Positions 44,104 to 54,539 of a DNA stretch of 64,000 nucleotides are shown here, piece by piece. The notes under the pieces are model-generated. The model ran no database searches. It was not told where the DNA came from and saw only the letters and a program-made list of their open reading frames with translations. A program made the position numbers and the translations under genes. The number at the start of each line of letters is the position of its first letter. The stretch's first letter is position 1. Source of the DNA: Sphingomonas panni (lineage in GTDB: Bacteria > Pseudomonadota > Alphaproteobacteria > Sphingomonadales > Sphingomonadaceae); contig NZ_JAKREU010000001.1 of assembly GCF_022664435.1 (NCBI RefSeq), positions 620,001-684,000 on the forward strand. The letters run 5' to 3'.

Positions 44104-45131
44104 GCTGCCTGTGCCTCGATACCGGCCAGATCGCTGGCGATGCTGCGGGTCAGGTCGTCGCGGACCATCTTGGCGGCCACCTGGATCGCGTTCGACACGC
44201 CGATCGCATTGGCGCTGCCATGGCTCTTCACCACCAGCCCGTTGAGTCCGAGGAAGACCGCGCCATTATGGTTGTTGGGGTCGAGATGGTGGCGGAGCAG
44301 GTCGGTCGCGGGCCTGGAGATCAGGAACCCGATCTTCGAGCGCACCGACGAACGGAACGCGCGCTTGAGCAGGTCGCCGACGAAGCGCGCCGTCCCTTCG
44401 GCGGTCTTCAAGGCAATATTGCCCGAGAAACCGTCGCAGACGACGACATCGACCTGTCCGCGCGACAGGCGATCCCCCTCGATATAGCCGGTAAAGGTCA
44501 TCGGCAGATGCGGCGATGCGCGCAGCGTCGCCGCCGCCTCCCGCACGCTGTCGATGCCCTTAAGCTCTTCGGTGCCGATGTTCAGCAACGCGACGCGGGG
44601 GGAATCGAGGTCGAGCGCGGTGCGGGCATAGGCCGCGCCCATCACCGCGAACTGGACGAGGTTGCGCGCATCGCACTCGGCATTGGCGCCGAGGTCGAGC
44701 ATGACGAGGTCATTGTCGCCAAGGCTCGGCAGCAACGCCGCCAGTGCCGGACGATCGATGCCGGGCATGGTGCGCAGCGCGAGCTTCGCCATCGCCATCA
44801 GCGCGCCGGTATTGCCCGACGACACGGCGGCGGCGGCACGCCCCTGCTTCACCAGGTTGATGGCGATGCCCATCGACGTGGTCTTCGCCCGGCGAATCGC
44901 CTGGCTCGGCTTGTCGGAAGAACCGACAACCTCAGGCGCGTGGACGATCTCCGACGCGGCACTGAGGTTGGGATGTGATTCGAGCCCGGCGCGAATCGCC
45001 GTCTCGTCGCCGACCAGCAGGAAGCGCATCGATTCATGACGCCGCCGGGCATGGGCGACGCCAGCGAGCATGGTGGCAAGCCCTTCGTCACCGCCCATCG
45101 CGTCGATGGCGATCCAGGACCCGTCAGCCAT
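44100..45131 (-). CDS. plsX: Phosphate acyltransferase PlsX
   Basis: 343-residue enzyme making acyl-phosphate from acyl-ACP, the first step in bacterial phospholipid synthesis via PlsY. Characteristic motifs are IDAMGGDEG near 9-17, [14 protein letters not shown] near 104-117, and [15 protein letters not shown] near 228-242. Gene order rpmF-plsX-fabH is conserved across bacteria. It overlaps fabH downstream and lies 27 bases after rpmF. Confidence 0.95.
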   Translation of the reverse strand: MADGSWIAIDAMGGDEGLATMLAGVAHARRRHESMRFLLVGDETAIRAGLESHPNLSAASEIVHAPEVVGSSDKPSQAIRRAKTTSMGIAINLVKQGRAAAAVSSGNTGALMAMAKLALRTMPGIDRPALAALLPSLGDNDLVMLDLGANAECDARNLVQFAVMGAAYARTALDLDSPRVALLNIGTEELKGIDSVREAAATLRASPHLPMTFTGYIEGDRLSRGQVDVVVCDGFSGNIALKTAEGTARFVGDLLKRAFRSSVRSKIGFLISRPATDLLRHHLDPNNHNGAVFLGLNGLVVKSHGSANAIGVSNAIQVAAKMVRDDLTRSIASDLAGIEAQAA

Positions 45132-45158
45132 GCGTGCTTTCCTGTCCGGTCGAGCGGG

Positions 45159-45338
45159 TTACGCTTCGACCGAGACGACTTCGCGACCGTTATAATGGCC
45201 GCAAGCGGTGCACAGGTTGTGCGGACGCTTCAGTTCGCCGCAGTTCGGGCATTCCTGGAACGACTCGATGCTCAGCGAGTCGTGGCTGCGACGCATACCG
45301 CGCTTCGAGGGCGTGGTCTTTCTCTTGGGAACTGCCAT
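45159..45338 (-). CDS. rpmF: Ribosomal protein L32
   Basis: 59 residues: a basic N-terminus beginning [14 protein letters not shown], then a zinc ribbon with CPNC near 30-33 and CTAC near 43-46. It is a structural protein of the large ribosomal subunit. The start has a good ribosome-binding site (AAAGGTG). It heads the conserved rpmF-plsX-fabH cluster, linking ribosome and lipid synthesis. Confidence 0.95.
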   Translation of the reverse strand: MAVPKRKTTPSKRGMRRSHDSLSIESFQECPNCGELKRPHNLCTACGHYNGREVVSVEA

Positions 45339-45363
45339 TTCGGCACCTTTATTACGTGGGTAT

Positions 45364-45385
45364 CAGTTGGTTTCGCTACCAACTG
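45364..45385 (-). promoter_or_regulatory. Leader hairpin upstream of rpmF
   Basis: Perfect eight-base-pair stem CAGTTGGT/ACCAACTG with a six-base loop, 26 bases before the rpmF ATG on the transcribed strand. It has no T-run and could be a leader structure or operator. Confidence 0.4.
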
Positions 45386-45533
45386 ACGACGCGGCCCAGG
45401 CAAGTGCCGAACCGCAACACTGCGACCGGCGACCCGCCGGACCGGCAGACAGGCTGGTCGCGAAGCGAACCGCGCCTATAGCGTTTTCGTGCGCGGTTGC
45501 AAGGGAGAAGGGACGAACCCCTTCGGTCTACTT

Positions 45534-45630
45534 CGTCGTCCCCGCGAAGGCGGGGACCCATAGCCGCTGACGTCAATGCACGATCCACGGCGCTAGCGAC
45601 AATGGATTCCCGCCTTCGCGGGAATGACGA
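45534..45630. repeat. REP-like palindrome pair, locus 4
   Basis: CGTCGTCCCCGCGAAGGCGG starts at 45534 and the inverted copy (CCCGCCTTCGCGGGAATGAC) ends near 45630, directly against the stop of the metallo-hydrolase gene. The spacer begins CATAGCCGCTGACGT as at 24744. It accounts for a third of the 293-base gap between rpmF and the hydrolase; the rest holds the rpmF leader region. Confidence 0.8.
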
Positions 45631-45631
45631 A

Positions 45632-46294
45632 TCAGCCGACCGCCAGCACCTTGTCCCCCACGAACGGGTTCGTCGCCCGTTCATGGCCCAGCGTACTGCC
45701 CGGACCATGACCCGGCACGAACGCCACATCGTCGCCTAGCGGCCACAGCTTGGTCACGACCGAGTCGATCAGCGCCTGATGGTCGGACAGCGGGAAATCT
45801 GTTCGACCGATCGATCCCTGGAACAGCACGTCGCCGACCAGCGCGAATCGGGCCGCTTCGTGGAAGAAGATGACATGCCCCGGCGTGTGCCCCGGCGTTT
45901 CGTACACCGACAGCACCGCCTCGCCCACCGTCACCGTGTCACCTTCGACCAGCCAGCGATCGGGTTCGAACGGCACACCGCGCAGGCCCCAGCGCTTGCC
46001 GTCCTCGTCCAGCCGCGCGATCCAGAACCGGTCGGCTTCGTGCGGGCCTTCGATCGGCACGCCCAGCTGCTCGGCCAGCGGCTTCGCCTCGCCGCAATGG
46101 TCGATATGGCCATGGGTCAGCAGGATCTTCTCGATCGTCACCCCCTGTTGCTCGGCGGCGGCGATGAGGCGCGGCAGGTCGCCGCCGGGATCGACGAACG
46201 CGCCGCGCATCGTCTTCGTACACCATAGCAGGGTGCAGTTCTGCTGGAGCGGGGTCACCGGAATGATCGCCGCGCGGATCGGGGATGGGGTCAT
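45632..46294 (-). CDS. Metallo-beta-lactamase-fold hydrolase, glyoxalase II-like
   Basis: 220 residues with the binuclear zinc motif THGHIDHCG near 74-82, a third ligand histidine in GHTPGHV near 137-143, the bridging aspartate in LVGDVLFQGS near 155-164 and the last histidine in VPGHGPGSTLG near 195-205. The size and layout match the short glyoxalase II/YcbL-like hydrolases rather than antibiotic-degrading lactamases. The substrate is probably a glutathione or other thioester. Start at MTPSPIRAAI. Confidence 0.85.
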   Translation of the reverse strand: MTPSPIRAAIIPVTPLQQNCTLLWCTKTMRGAFVDPGGDLPRLIAAAEQQGVTIEKILLTHGHIDHCGEAKPLAEQLGVPIEGPHEADRFWIARLDEDGKRWGLRGVPFEPDRWLVEGDTVTVGEAVLSVYETPGHTPGHVIFFHEAARFALVGDVLFQGSIGRTDFPLSDHQALIDSVVTKLWPLGDDVAFVPGHGPGSTLGHERATNPFVGDKVLAVG

Positions 46295-46444
46295 GGACGA
46301 ATCCATATCGCCTGCGGCCTGATCCCGCAAAGCCGGATCGGGCCGGTAACCCCTCTACGAACGCCGATCAGACTTAATCCCGCGTACATAAAGGCACGTC
46401 ACAATGCTTGCCCCGCGCGCGCGCAACCGGCAAGCGTGGTGACG

Positions 46445-48199
46445 ATGTTCGATACGACCCGGCCTTTCGTGCTGTTCGACGACGCCCGGCCGGGTGGCAC
46501 CGCACGGCTGTATCGTGCTCCGACGCGCCTGATCTGCGCCGATCGCCTAGACGAGGTTGCCGATGCGCTGACGGCGATGCGCGCCGCGACGGCAGCGGGG
46601 GCAAGCGTCGCCGGCTATATGACCTATGAGGCGGGGGCCGCATTCGTGCCGGGCGCACCGGTGCGGGCGGGCGACGGGCCGCTGCTGTGGTTCGGCGTGT
46701 TCGACCGCGCCGAAACCGTCGACCTCGCCGCTGCCCTGCCCGATCCGGCCGGGGCGTGGGTCGGCACGGTCGAGGCCGATATCGCAGCCGACGCCTATGC
46801 CGCCCACTGTACCGAGATTCTCGAGCTGATCGCGGCGGGCGATATCTATCAGGCGAACCTGACCTTCGGCGCGCGCGTGCCGGTGATCGGCGATCCGCTG
46901 GCGCTCTATGCCGCGATCCGACCGCGCGCCGCCGCCGGACATGGTGCGGTGGTGTGGACCGGCCGCGACTGGATATTGTCCTTTTCGCCCGAGCTTTTCT
47001 TCACGGTTTCGAACGGCCGGATCACCGCGCGCCCGATGAAGGGCACCGCAACCCGCGACCCCGACCCCGCCCTCGACCGCGCCGCCGCCGAATCGCTCGC
47101 CGCCGATCCCAAGCAGCGTGCCGAGAATCTGATGATCGTCGACCTGATGCGCAACGACCTGTCGCGCGTGGGCGTCGCGGGCAGCGTGGCAGTGCCGGAG
47201 CGATTCGTCGTCGAAACCTATCCCAGCATCCACCAGCTGATCTCGTCGGTCACCGCCGAGCTGTCGCCGGACAAGGATGCGATCGATGCGCTGGCGGCGC
47301 TGTTCCCCTGCGGATCGATCACCGGCGCGCCCAAGCGGCGGGCAATGCAGGCGATCGACACGGTCGAGGGGCGGGCGCGGGGCATCTATACCGGGTCGAT
47401 CGGCTGGATCGACGGTGCGGGCGACGCGTCGTTCAACGTCGCGATCCGCACCCTGCACCTGCCCGCCGGTGCCACCGAAGCGACGCTGGGCCTGGGATCG
47501 GGGGTCGTTGCCGATTCGCAACCGCAGGCGGAATGGCGCGAATGCCTCGCCAAGGCGCGCTTCCTCGACCTCGCACCGGCCCGGCTCGACCTGATCGAGA
47601 CGATGGCGTTCGATCCGCATACCGGGATACCGTTGCTGGAGCGGCATCTGGCGCGGTTGACCGCAAGCGCCCGCGCATTGGGCTTTGCGTTCGATCGGCA
47701 CGCCACCCGCAACGAATTGCAGGCGGCGACCTTTCGGTTGCGCGAGCCGGCGCGGGTGCGGCTGTTGCTGTCGCGCAGCGGGGCGATCGCGGTCGATGTC
47801 ACCCCCCTGCCCGCCGCAACGGCCGGGCCGGTCGATGTAGCCGTGGCGCCCCTGCCACTCGCCCCCCGCGACCTGCGCCTCGCCCACAAGACAACCGACC
47901 GCCGCTTCTGGCCCGCGCCGCCGCCGGGCTGTTTCGAGACGATCTTCGTCGACGCGCAGGGCGACCTGACCGAGGGCAGCTTCACCTCGATCTTCGTCGA
48001 TGGCGGCGCACAGCTGCTGACCCCGCCGCTCGACCGGGGACTCTTGCCCGGCATATTGCGCGCCGAGCTGATCGCGCGGGGTGAGGCGGTGGAGATGCCA
48101 CTGCGCCCCGCCGATCTCGCGCAAGGATTTTACATCGGCAATGCAGTTCGCGGACTGATTCGTGCGCGATTGGTTGCGGATGCGAACATAGGGGGGTAA
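46445..48199 (+). CDS. pabB: Fused aminodeoxychorismate synthase I / lyase (PabB-PabC)
   Basis: 584 residues joining two folate-pathway enzymes. The N-terminal chorismate-binding domain (about 1-370) has AGDIYQANLTFG near 133-144, PMKGTATRD near 197-205 with the key lysine, and LFPCGSITGAPK near 285-296. The C-terminal aminotransferase class IV domain (about 380-580) has LTEGSFTSIFVD near 507 and ends with YIGNAVRGL. Together they make p-aminobenzoate from chorismate. An in-frame GTG three codons upstream is an alternative start. The glutamine amidotransferase PabA is not in the window. Confidence 0.9.
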   Translation: MFDTTRPFVLFDDARPGGTARLYRAPTRLICADRLDEVADALTAMRAATAAGASVAGYMTYEAGAAFVPGAPVRAGDGPLLWFGVFDRAETVDLAAALPDPAGAWVGTVEADIAADAYAAHCTEILELIAAGDIYQANLTFGARVPVIGDPLALYAAIRPRAAAGHGAVVWTGRDWILSFSPELFFTVSNGRITARPMKGTATRDPDPALDRAAAESLAADPKQRAENLMIVDLMRNDLSRVGVAGSVAVPERFVVETYPSIHQLISSVTAELSPDKDAIDALAALFPCGSITGAPKRRAMQAIDTVEGRARGIYTGSIGWIDGAGDASFNVAIRTLHLPAGATEATLGLGSGVVADSQPQAEWRECLAKARFLDLAPARLDLIETMAFDPHTGIPLLERHLARLTASARALGFAFDRHATRNELQAATFRLREPARVRLLLSRSGAIAVDVTPLPAATAGPVDVAVAPLPLAPRDLRLAHKTTDRRFWPAPPPGCFETIFVDAQGDLTEGSFTSIFVDGGAQLLTPPLDRGLLPGILRAELIARGEAVEMPLRPADLAQGFYIGNAVRGLIRARLVADANIGG

Positions 48200-49438
<1,239 letters not shown>

Positions 49439-49504
49439 TTTCGCGATGGAAACGGACTATTAGGAGCTGTTCGCTATCACAACGATAGTTGTGACAGGGA
49501 CTTG

Positions 49505-50686
49505 ATGTTGCTCGATCTTTCCACCTTGCTGGTCATGGCCGCACTATCCTCGCTCGTCGCGGGGGTGGTGCACTTGACTGCCGCGGCGGGGGGCCGGTTC
49601 GATTCTTGGGCGAACTGGTGGGGCGGCGGCCATCTGTTGATGGGCATAGGCGCGATGGTGCCGCTGGCACGCGGGCTGGAGCTTCCCTGGCTCGTGCCGA
49701 CGACCAACGTGCTGGAAGTGTTCAGCTTCGCCGCGATCCATATCGGGGTGCGGCGCTTCGCCGATCCGGCGAGTGGTATCGGGCTGCCGCTCGCCATCGC
49801 CGGTATCCTTGCGCTGCCGCTGGCGTTCTGGACGGACCCTGCCGCGATGAGCCCGCGCATCGGCTATCTGACCATCGTCCGCTCGATCTTCGACATCGCG
49901 ACGGTCGTCCTGGCGGTCCGCATCGCCCGTCGGGAAAAGCTGCGGACCGGGTGGATCATGGCGGTGATGTTCGCGATCACCGTCGTCCTGTTCCTTGGCC
50001 TGGCCGGATTCGCGGTTGCCGGGCAACTGGGAATATCATTGAAGGGAATGCGTGGCGGGCCGCCGGCATGGATGGCGGCGGCGGGGATCACGTTCCTGAT
50101 GTTCCGCGGCTTTTCGCTGCTGACGATGGATGCGGAGCGCTGCGAACACCGGCTGGCCACCCTTGCCGAACGCGACGGGCTGACCGGGGCGGGCAATCGC
50201 ACCGCCTTCGACCAGGCACGGCGGGACTGGCGCGGCGACGGTGCGGTGCTGGTGATCGATCTCGACCGCTTCAAGGAACTGAACGACTGTCACGGCCATG
50301 CGATGGGCGACGCCGTACTGGGGATCATCACGCGATCGGCGATGCAGGCGGTTCCGCCGACCGGCCGGGTGTTCCGCTGGGGCGGCGACGAGTTCGTCTG
50401 CGTAGTGCTGGACATCGACGATGCCATGGCGGAAGCGATCGCCGAGGATATCGCGACGCGTTTCGCCCGCGGCATGGCCGCGCTCCTCGGCCCCGACCAT
50501 GGAACGGGGGTCAGCATCGGCCGGGCGACGGGATCGCTGGCGATACTGGACGCGCTGCTCGATCAGGCGGATGGCGCCATGTACGCCGAGAAGCGGCGCC
50601 GGCAGTCCGCGACATCGGACACGCAACGCAGCGTTGCCCAAAGTGCACCCTCCCCACACTTGATTTCGCAGTCGCAACATGGTTGA
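49505..50686 (+). CDS. Membrane-bound GGDEF diguanylate cyclase
   Basis: 393 residues with six or seven hydrophobic segments in the N-terminal 210 residues forming an unknown membrane sensor, then a GGDEF domain (about 215-375) with WGGDEFVC near 297. The entry motif reads DGLTGAGNRTAF. The RxxD inhibitory site expected five residues before GGDEF is absent (PPTG in its place), as in the other GGDEF protein at 8579. The C-terminal tail is Ser/Gln-rich. A TTG one codon upstream is also possible. Confidence 0.87.
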   Translation: MLLDLSTLLVMAALSSLVAGVVHLTAAAGGRFDSWANWWGGGHLLMGIGAMVPLARGLELPWLVPTTNVLEVFSFAAIHIGVRRFADPASGIGLPLAIAGILALPLAFWTDPAAMSPRIGYLTIVRSIFDIATVVLAVRIARREKLRTGWIMAVMFAITVVLFLGLAGFAVAGQLGISLKGMRGGPPAWMAAAGITFLMFRGFSLLTMDAERCEHRLATLAERDGLTGAGNRTAFDQARRDWRGDGAVLVIDLDRFKELNDCHGHAMGDAVLGIITRSAMQAVPPTGRVFRWGGDEFVCVVLDIDDAMAEAIAEDIATRFARGMAALLGPDHGTGVSIGRATGSLAILDALLDQADGAMYAEKRRRQSATSDTQRSVAQSAPSPHLISQSQHG

Positions 50687-50836
50687 GGCTGTGCGCAACA
50701 TGAACGGACGCGCCAGCGCCGGTTCAGCCCCGCAACCTATATCTTGCACCGAACAACGGACGTCCCCCTCCTTTTGCGGGGTCCGTCCGACGCCGCGAAC
50801 CATCCGGGTAAGCGGCCGGGCAAGAGGACGAGACAG

Positions 50837-50983
50837 ATGACAGCCAAGCGTACCGGTTTCCTTCGCCATTTCATCAGCGGCTTTGCCCTTGGCGCGGTCG
50901 CGCTGGTCGCGGTGCAGGTCGCGGATCGCAGCGATGCGAAGTCGGTCCGTTCCGCACCGGCGACGGTCGAACGCATCGGCTGA
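50837..50983 (+). CDS. Small single-pass membrane protein
   Basis: 48 residues: a basic start (MTAKRTGFLRH), one membrane-length hydrophobic stretch (FISGFALGAVALVAVQV, near 12-28), then a polar tail. The ATG is preceded by AGAGGACGAG at a suitable distance. It is short, so coding status is uncertain, but the amphipathic layout and ribosome-binding site support it. It precedes msrA on the same strand. Confidence 0.5.
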   Translation: MTAKRTGFLRHFISGFALGAVALVAVQVADRSDAKSVRSAPATVERIG

Positions 50984-51044
50984 TCTGGCGGTGCGCGCCG
51001 GCGCACCCCATTTCGGTTCCCGGCAATTCCCGAGGAACCTTCGT

Positions 51045-51698
51045 ATGAAAGCCCTGCTGCCCGTTGCCATCGCCGTCATCGGCGTGGCCGCCCTGTCGAT
51101 CCCCCCGGCGACCGCCGAGCGTGCGGTTCCCGTCCCCGCCATCGCCAGCGACGTGCCTCCCACCCCCGGCCTTGCCACCGCCGTCCTGGCGGGCGGCTGT
51201 TTCTGGGGCATGGAGGCGGTGTTCGAACGGGTGAAGGGCGTCAAGTCGGTCGTCAGCGGCTATGCCGGCGGCACGCGTCAGACCGCGACCTACGACCAAG
51301 TCTCGACCGAACGCACCGGCCATGCCGAGGCGATCCGCATCACCTACGACCCGCGCATCGTCAGCTATGGCACGCTGCTGCGCGTCTATTTCTCGGTCGC
51401 GCACGATCCGACGCAGGTGAACGGGCAATACCCCGATTCGGGACCGAGCTATCGCTCCGCGATCTTCGCGCAGACTCCGGCGCAGGCACTGGCCGCCCGG
51501 CGCTATATCGCGCAGCTGACCCGGGCGAAGGCGTTCCCGAAACCGATCGCGACCAAGATCGAAACCGGCGCCTTTTATCCGGCCGAGCCCTATCATCAGG
51601 ACTTCGCCCGGCGGAACCCGTCGCACCCCTATATCGTGCGGTGGGACAAGCCCAAGGTCGCGGCGGCCAAGGCGGCCTATCCGGGGTTGGTCGGGTAG
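51045..51698 (+). CDS. msrA: Periplasmic peptide methionine sulfoxide reductase A
   Basis: 217 residues. A signal peptide (about 1-24) is followed by the MsrA domain with GGCFWGMEA near 50-58, whose cysteine reduces the S-form of methionine sulfoxide, plus SGYAGG near 73-78, TERTGHAEAIR and YHQDF near 184-188. The signal peptide suggests repair of oxidised proteins in the envelope. The resolving cysteine usually found near the C-terminus is not visible. A long inverted repeat follows immediately. Confidence 0.9.
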   Translation: MKALLPVAIAVIGVAALSIPPATAERAVPVPAIASDVPPTPGLATAVLAGGCFWGMEAVFERVKGVKSVVSGYAGGTRQTATYDQVSTERTGHAEAIRITYDPRIVSYGTLLRVYFSVAHDPTQVNGQYPDSGPSYRSAIFAQTPAQALAARRYIAQLTRAKAFPKPIATKIETGAFYPAEPYHQDFARRNPSHPYIVRWDKPKVAAAKAAYPGLVG

Positions 51699-51700
51699 AA

Positions 51701-51879
51701 GAAGATTCGGTTTCACGCGAAGGCGCGGAGACGCGAAGAGGTCGCGTTTGCCGCAATGGGATCGCACAGCGATCTATCCTTCCGATCGCTGCCACGGAGA
51801 GGTAAAGTTCTGCTGGCGCGGAACGATAGAGAGCCACCACTGCTTCGCGTCTCCGCGCCTTCGCGTGAAACCGATCTTC
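51701..51879. repeat. Long inverted repeat, 30-base perfect arms
   Basis: The arms at 51709-51738 and 51843-51872 are perfect reverse complements (GGTTTCACGCGAAGGCGCGG at the start), extended outward to 51701 and 51879 with a one-base gap. They enclose about 104 bases without coding sequence. The motif resembles dispersed intergenic repeats of sphingomonads. The element fills the gap between msrA and the convergent DUF1489 gene. Confidence 0.85.
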
Positions 51880-51888
51880 CTTCTTTGC

Positions 51889-52287
51889 CTACAACAACCC
51901 CAGCGCCATCAACTCGCCGATGAGTCGAGGCGGCAGTTCGTCCGCGCCGCTGCCCTCCCCGCCCAGGTCGGCCGGTGCATCGGCATCCTCCAGATAACGC
52001 CAGCCCTGATGCGCGCGCTTCGGCCGGCCCTCGACCAGCACCAGCTTCGGCCCCAGATGAATCGCGACGCGCCCGCCCTCCGCCTCGCCGAAGCCGAGGA
52101 TCGGTGAACGGGCGACGAGGCGATGCTTCAAAATCCAGAACAGCGACCCGCCCTCGATCTCGGCAGCGCGTTTGGGCAGGTAGCGGGTCGTCAGGAATCC
52201 GCCTTCGGCATGGCGCGTGGCCAGCCGCTCGGCGAGCTGTTCGACCGATTCGATGGCGAAGGCGACTTTGGTGAGATGCAGCGGCAC
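51889..52287 (-). CDS. DUF1489 family protein
   Basis: 132 residues. The sequence from HLTKVAFAIESVEQL through GGSLFWILKHRLVARSPILGF (near 46-66) matches the DUF1489 family, conserved in alphaproteobacteria and of unknown function. No membrane segment or catalytic motif is evident. It lies 31 bases after mgtE on the same strand and is probably co-transcribed. Confidence 0.8.
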   Translation of the reverse strand: MPLHLTKVAFAIESVEQLAERLATRHAEGGFLTTRYLPKRAAEIEGGSLFWILKHRLVARSPILGFGEAEGGRVAIHLGPKLVLVEGRPKRAHQGWRYLEDADAPADLGGEGSGADELPPRLIGELMALGLL

Positions 52288-52318
52288 GCGCCCCAGATGG
52301 GAAGCGCCTGCTCGCGCC

Positions 52319-53710
52319 TCAACCCGTCAGTCCGCTGACGGTCGCAAGCCCCAGGAACACGAGGAACCCCATCGAATCGGTCGTCATCGTCACGAAGATC
52401 GACGACGCGACCGCCGGGTCGGCGTTGAACCGGTCGAGCGTCAGCGGCACGAACACCCCCGCAAAGCCGGCAATGACGACATTCAGCAGCATCGCCGTGC
52501 CGATCACCGCCCCCAGCTGCGGATTGCCGAACCACAAGGTGACGCCGGTGCCGATCAGCGCGGCGACGGTCGCGCCGTTCATCAGCGCGATGATCATCTC
52601 GCGCCGGATCGCACGCAGCGTGTTCGACTGGGTCAACTGATTGGTGGCGAGCGCGCGGACGGTGACCGCCATGGTCTGCGTGCCGGCATTGCCGCCCAGC
52701 CCCGCGACGATCGGCATCAGCGCGGCCAATGTCACCATCTTGTCGATCGTCGCCCCGAACGCGCCGATGATCGTCGCGGGCAGCAGCGCGGTCATCAGGT
52801 TGGTGATGAGCCAGCGCACCCGCGCCTTGTACGAATCGCGGATCGGTTCGTTGATGTCGCCTTCGCCGGCGCCGGACAGCAGCAGCGCGTCCTCGCCCGC
52901 TTCCGCCTGAATGATGTGGACCACGTCGTCGACGGTGATCATGCCGACCAGCCGCCCGCCGCCATCCACCACGGCGGCGGAGATCAGCGCATATTTCTGG
53001 AAGCGGAGCGCCACCTCTTCCTGGTCCATGTCGACCGGGATCAGCGTCTGTTCGCGCGCCATCACGTCGCCGATCGCGACCGATCGTGGGGTGCGCAAAA
53101 TCCACGACAATTGGCACGTGCCGACCGGCTTGTGCGCCGGGTCGACGACGAAGATTTCCCAGAAATCGGTCGTCAATACGTCATCGGCGCGAAGATAATC
53201 GAGCGCGTCGCCGACGGTCCAATGCTCCGGCACCGCGACCAGCTCGCGCTGCATCAGGCGGCCGGCGGATTCTTCCGGGTAGGACAGCGCCTCCTCGATC
53301 GCGGCACGATCGTCGGGGTCGAGCGCGCGCAGCACCGCGCGCTGTTCGGCATCGTCGAGGTCCTCGATGATCGCGACCGCGTCGTCGGTGTCGAGCTGTG
53401 CCGCCAGATCAGCGACCTGGGTCGCGGTCAGCGCCTCGATCACCGCGTCGCGCACCCAGTCGTTCATTTCCGCCAGCACGTCGCCGTTCAGCCGTTCGGC
53501 GATGGCGGCGGCCAGCGCGGCACGCTGTTCGCCCGGCACCAGTTCGAACAGGTCGGCAAGGTCGGCGGGGTGGAGCGGTTCGACCAGCTCGCGCGCGGCC
53601 TCGTCATCGCCGCGATCGACCGCTTCGCACACCGCGCGGACGAATTCGGGCTTCAGCCGGTCGTCCTCGTCCAGTTCGCTGGTCGTATCGGGAAGGTCGA
53701 GTTCGGTCAT
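52319..53710 (-). CDS. mgtE: Magnesium transporter MgtE
   Basis: 463 residues: an N-terminal helical domain (about 25-130), a tandem CBS domain (about 135-260) that senses magnesium, and five membrane helices (about 300-460) with the conserved GLGGNAGTQTMAVTVRAL segment near 335-352 of the channel pore. It is a magnesium-gated channel of the inner membrane. Start at MTELDLPD; a longer frame upstream has no support. It diverges from the cyclophilin gene. Confidence 0.92.
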   Translation of the reverse strand: MTELDLPDTTSELDEDDRLKPEFVRAVCEAVDRGDDEAARELVEPLHPADLADLFELVPGEQRAALAAAIAERLNGDVLAEMNDWVRDAVIEALTATQVADLAAQLDTDDAVAIIEDLDDAEQRAVLRALDPDDRAAIEEALSYPEESAGRLMQRELVAVPEHWTVGDALDYLRADDVLTTDFWEIFVVDPAHKPVGTCQLSWILRTPRSVAIGDVMAREQTLIPVDMDQEEVALRFQKYALISAAVVDGGGRLVGMITVDDVVHIIQAEAGEDALLLSGAGEGDINEPIRDSYKARVRWLITNLMTALLPATIIGAFGATIDKMVTLAALMPIVAGLGGNAGTQTMAVTVRALATNQLTQSNTLRAIRREMIIALMNGATVAALIGTGVTLWFGNPQLGAVIGTAMLLNVVIAGFAGVFVPLTLDRFNADPAVASSIFVTMTTDSMGFLVFLGLATVSGLTG

Positions 53711-53832
53711 GGTCGCAACCCTCCGCGCGGTTTCGCCCGCTGTAGCCATGCTGCACCGCCGTGCCAATGTCCGTGCGGTTGCCAGTACCGTTCCGGCACC
53801 CTAGCTAGGCTCCGACTTTCAAGGAGCTTTCA

Positions 53833-54294
53833 ATGGCCGATACCCCCAGCACGCTCGTGATGACGCTCGATACCGGTGAAGTTCGGATCAAGCTGCGCCC
53901 CGACCTCGCGCCCAACCATGTCGCGCAAATCGTCAAGCTGGCCGATTCGGGCTTTTACGACGGCGTGCCGTTCCACCGGGTGATCGACGGCTTCATGGCG
54001 CAGGGTGGCGACGGCGGTCGCGGCGACGGCACCGGCGGGTCGAAGGAACCGAACCTCAAGCAGGAATTCAACGCCGAACCGCATGTGCGCGGCGTGTGTT
54101 CGATGGCGCGGACGATGGACCCCAATTCGGCCAACAGCCAGTTCTTCATCTGCCTCGACGACGCGACCTTCCTCGACCGCCAGTACACGGTGTGGGGCGT
54201 GGTCGAGAGCGGCATGGACGCGGTCGACGCGCTGCCCAAGGGCGAGCCGCCACGTAACCCCGGCAAGATCGTGACCGCGCGCTCGGAAGCGTAA
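53833..54294 (+). CDS. Cyclophilin-type peptidyl-prolyl isomerase
   Basis: 153 residues with the cyclophilin fold: FHRVIDGFMAQGGD near 47-60 with the catalytic arginine, SANSQFFICLDD near 98-109 and the closing FLDRQYTVWGVV. No signal peptide, so probably cytoplasmic (PpiB-like). It speeds cis-trans isomerisation at proline. The ribosome-binding site AAGGAG lies before the ATG. A double REP locus follows. Confidence 0.92.
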   Translation: MADTPSTLVMTLDTGEVRIKLRPDLAPNHVAQIVKLADSGFYDGVPFHRVIDGFMAQGGDGGRGDGTGGSKEPNLKQEFNAEPHVRGVCSMARTMDPNSANSQFFICLDDATFLDRQYTVWGVVESGMDAVDALPKGEPPRNPGKIVTARSEA

Positions 54295-54302
54295 ACCCTG
54301 TT

Positions 54303-54398
54303 CGTCATTCCCGCGCAGGCGGGAATCCATATGCGCTGGCGTTGCGGCTTGATCATTGACGTCAGCGGCTATGGACCCTCGCCTTCGCGGGGGTGACG
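54303..54398. repeat. REP-like palindrome pair, locus 5
   Basis: CGTCATTCCCGCGCAGGCGG starts at 54303 and the inverted copy (CCTCGCCTTCGCGGGGGTGA) ends near 54397. The spacer again carries GACGTCAGCGGCTATGG, the reverse of the spacer motif at 24744 and 45534. Confidence 0.8.
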
Positions 54399-54425
54399 AG
54401 AGTGAATTGGCGCCTCCCCCGTCCG

Positions 54426-54520
54426 TCATCCCGGCGCAGGCCGGGATCCATGGATGGGGGACGGCTGCGATCGATCGGGAACACCCGACACAATGGATTC
54501 CGGCCTCCGCCGGAATGACG
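54426..54520. repeat. REP-like palindrome pair, locus 6
   Basis: CGTCATCCCGGCGCAGGCCG starts near 54426 and the inverted copy (CCGGCCTCCGCCGGAATGAC) ends at 54519. It is the second unit in tandem after the locus at 54303, giving a double array between the cyclophilin and LysR genes. Confidence 0.78.
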
Positions 54521-54539
54521 AAGTGGCGGACGGTTTCTC

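Noticed and set aside
52217..53860. 547-codon plus-strand frame opposite mgtE
   Set aside because: His/Arg/Asp-rich antisense frame with no family similarity.
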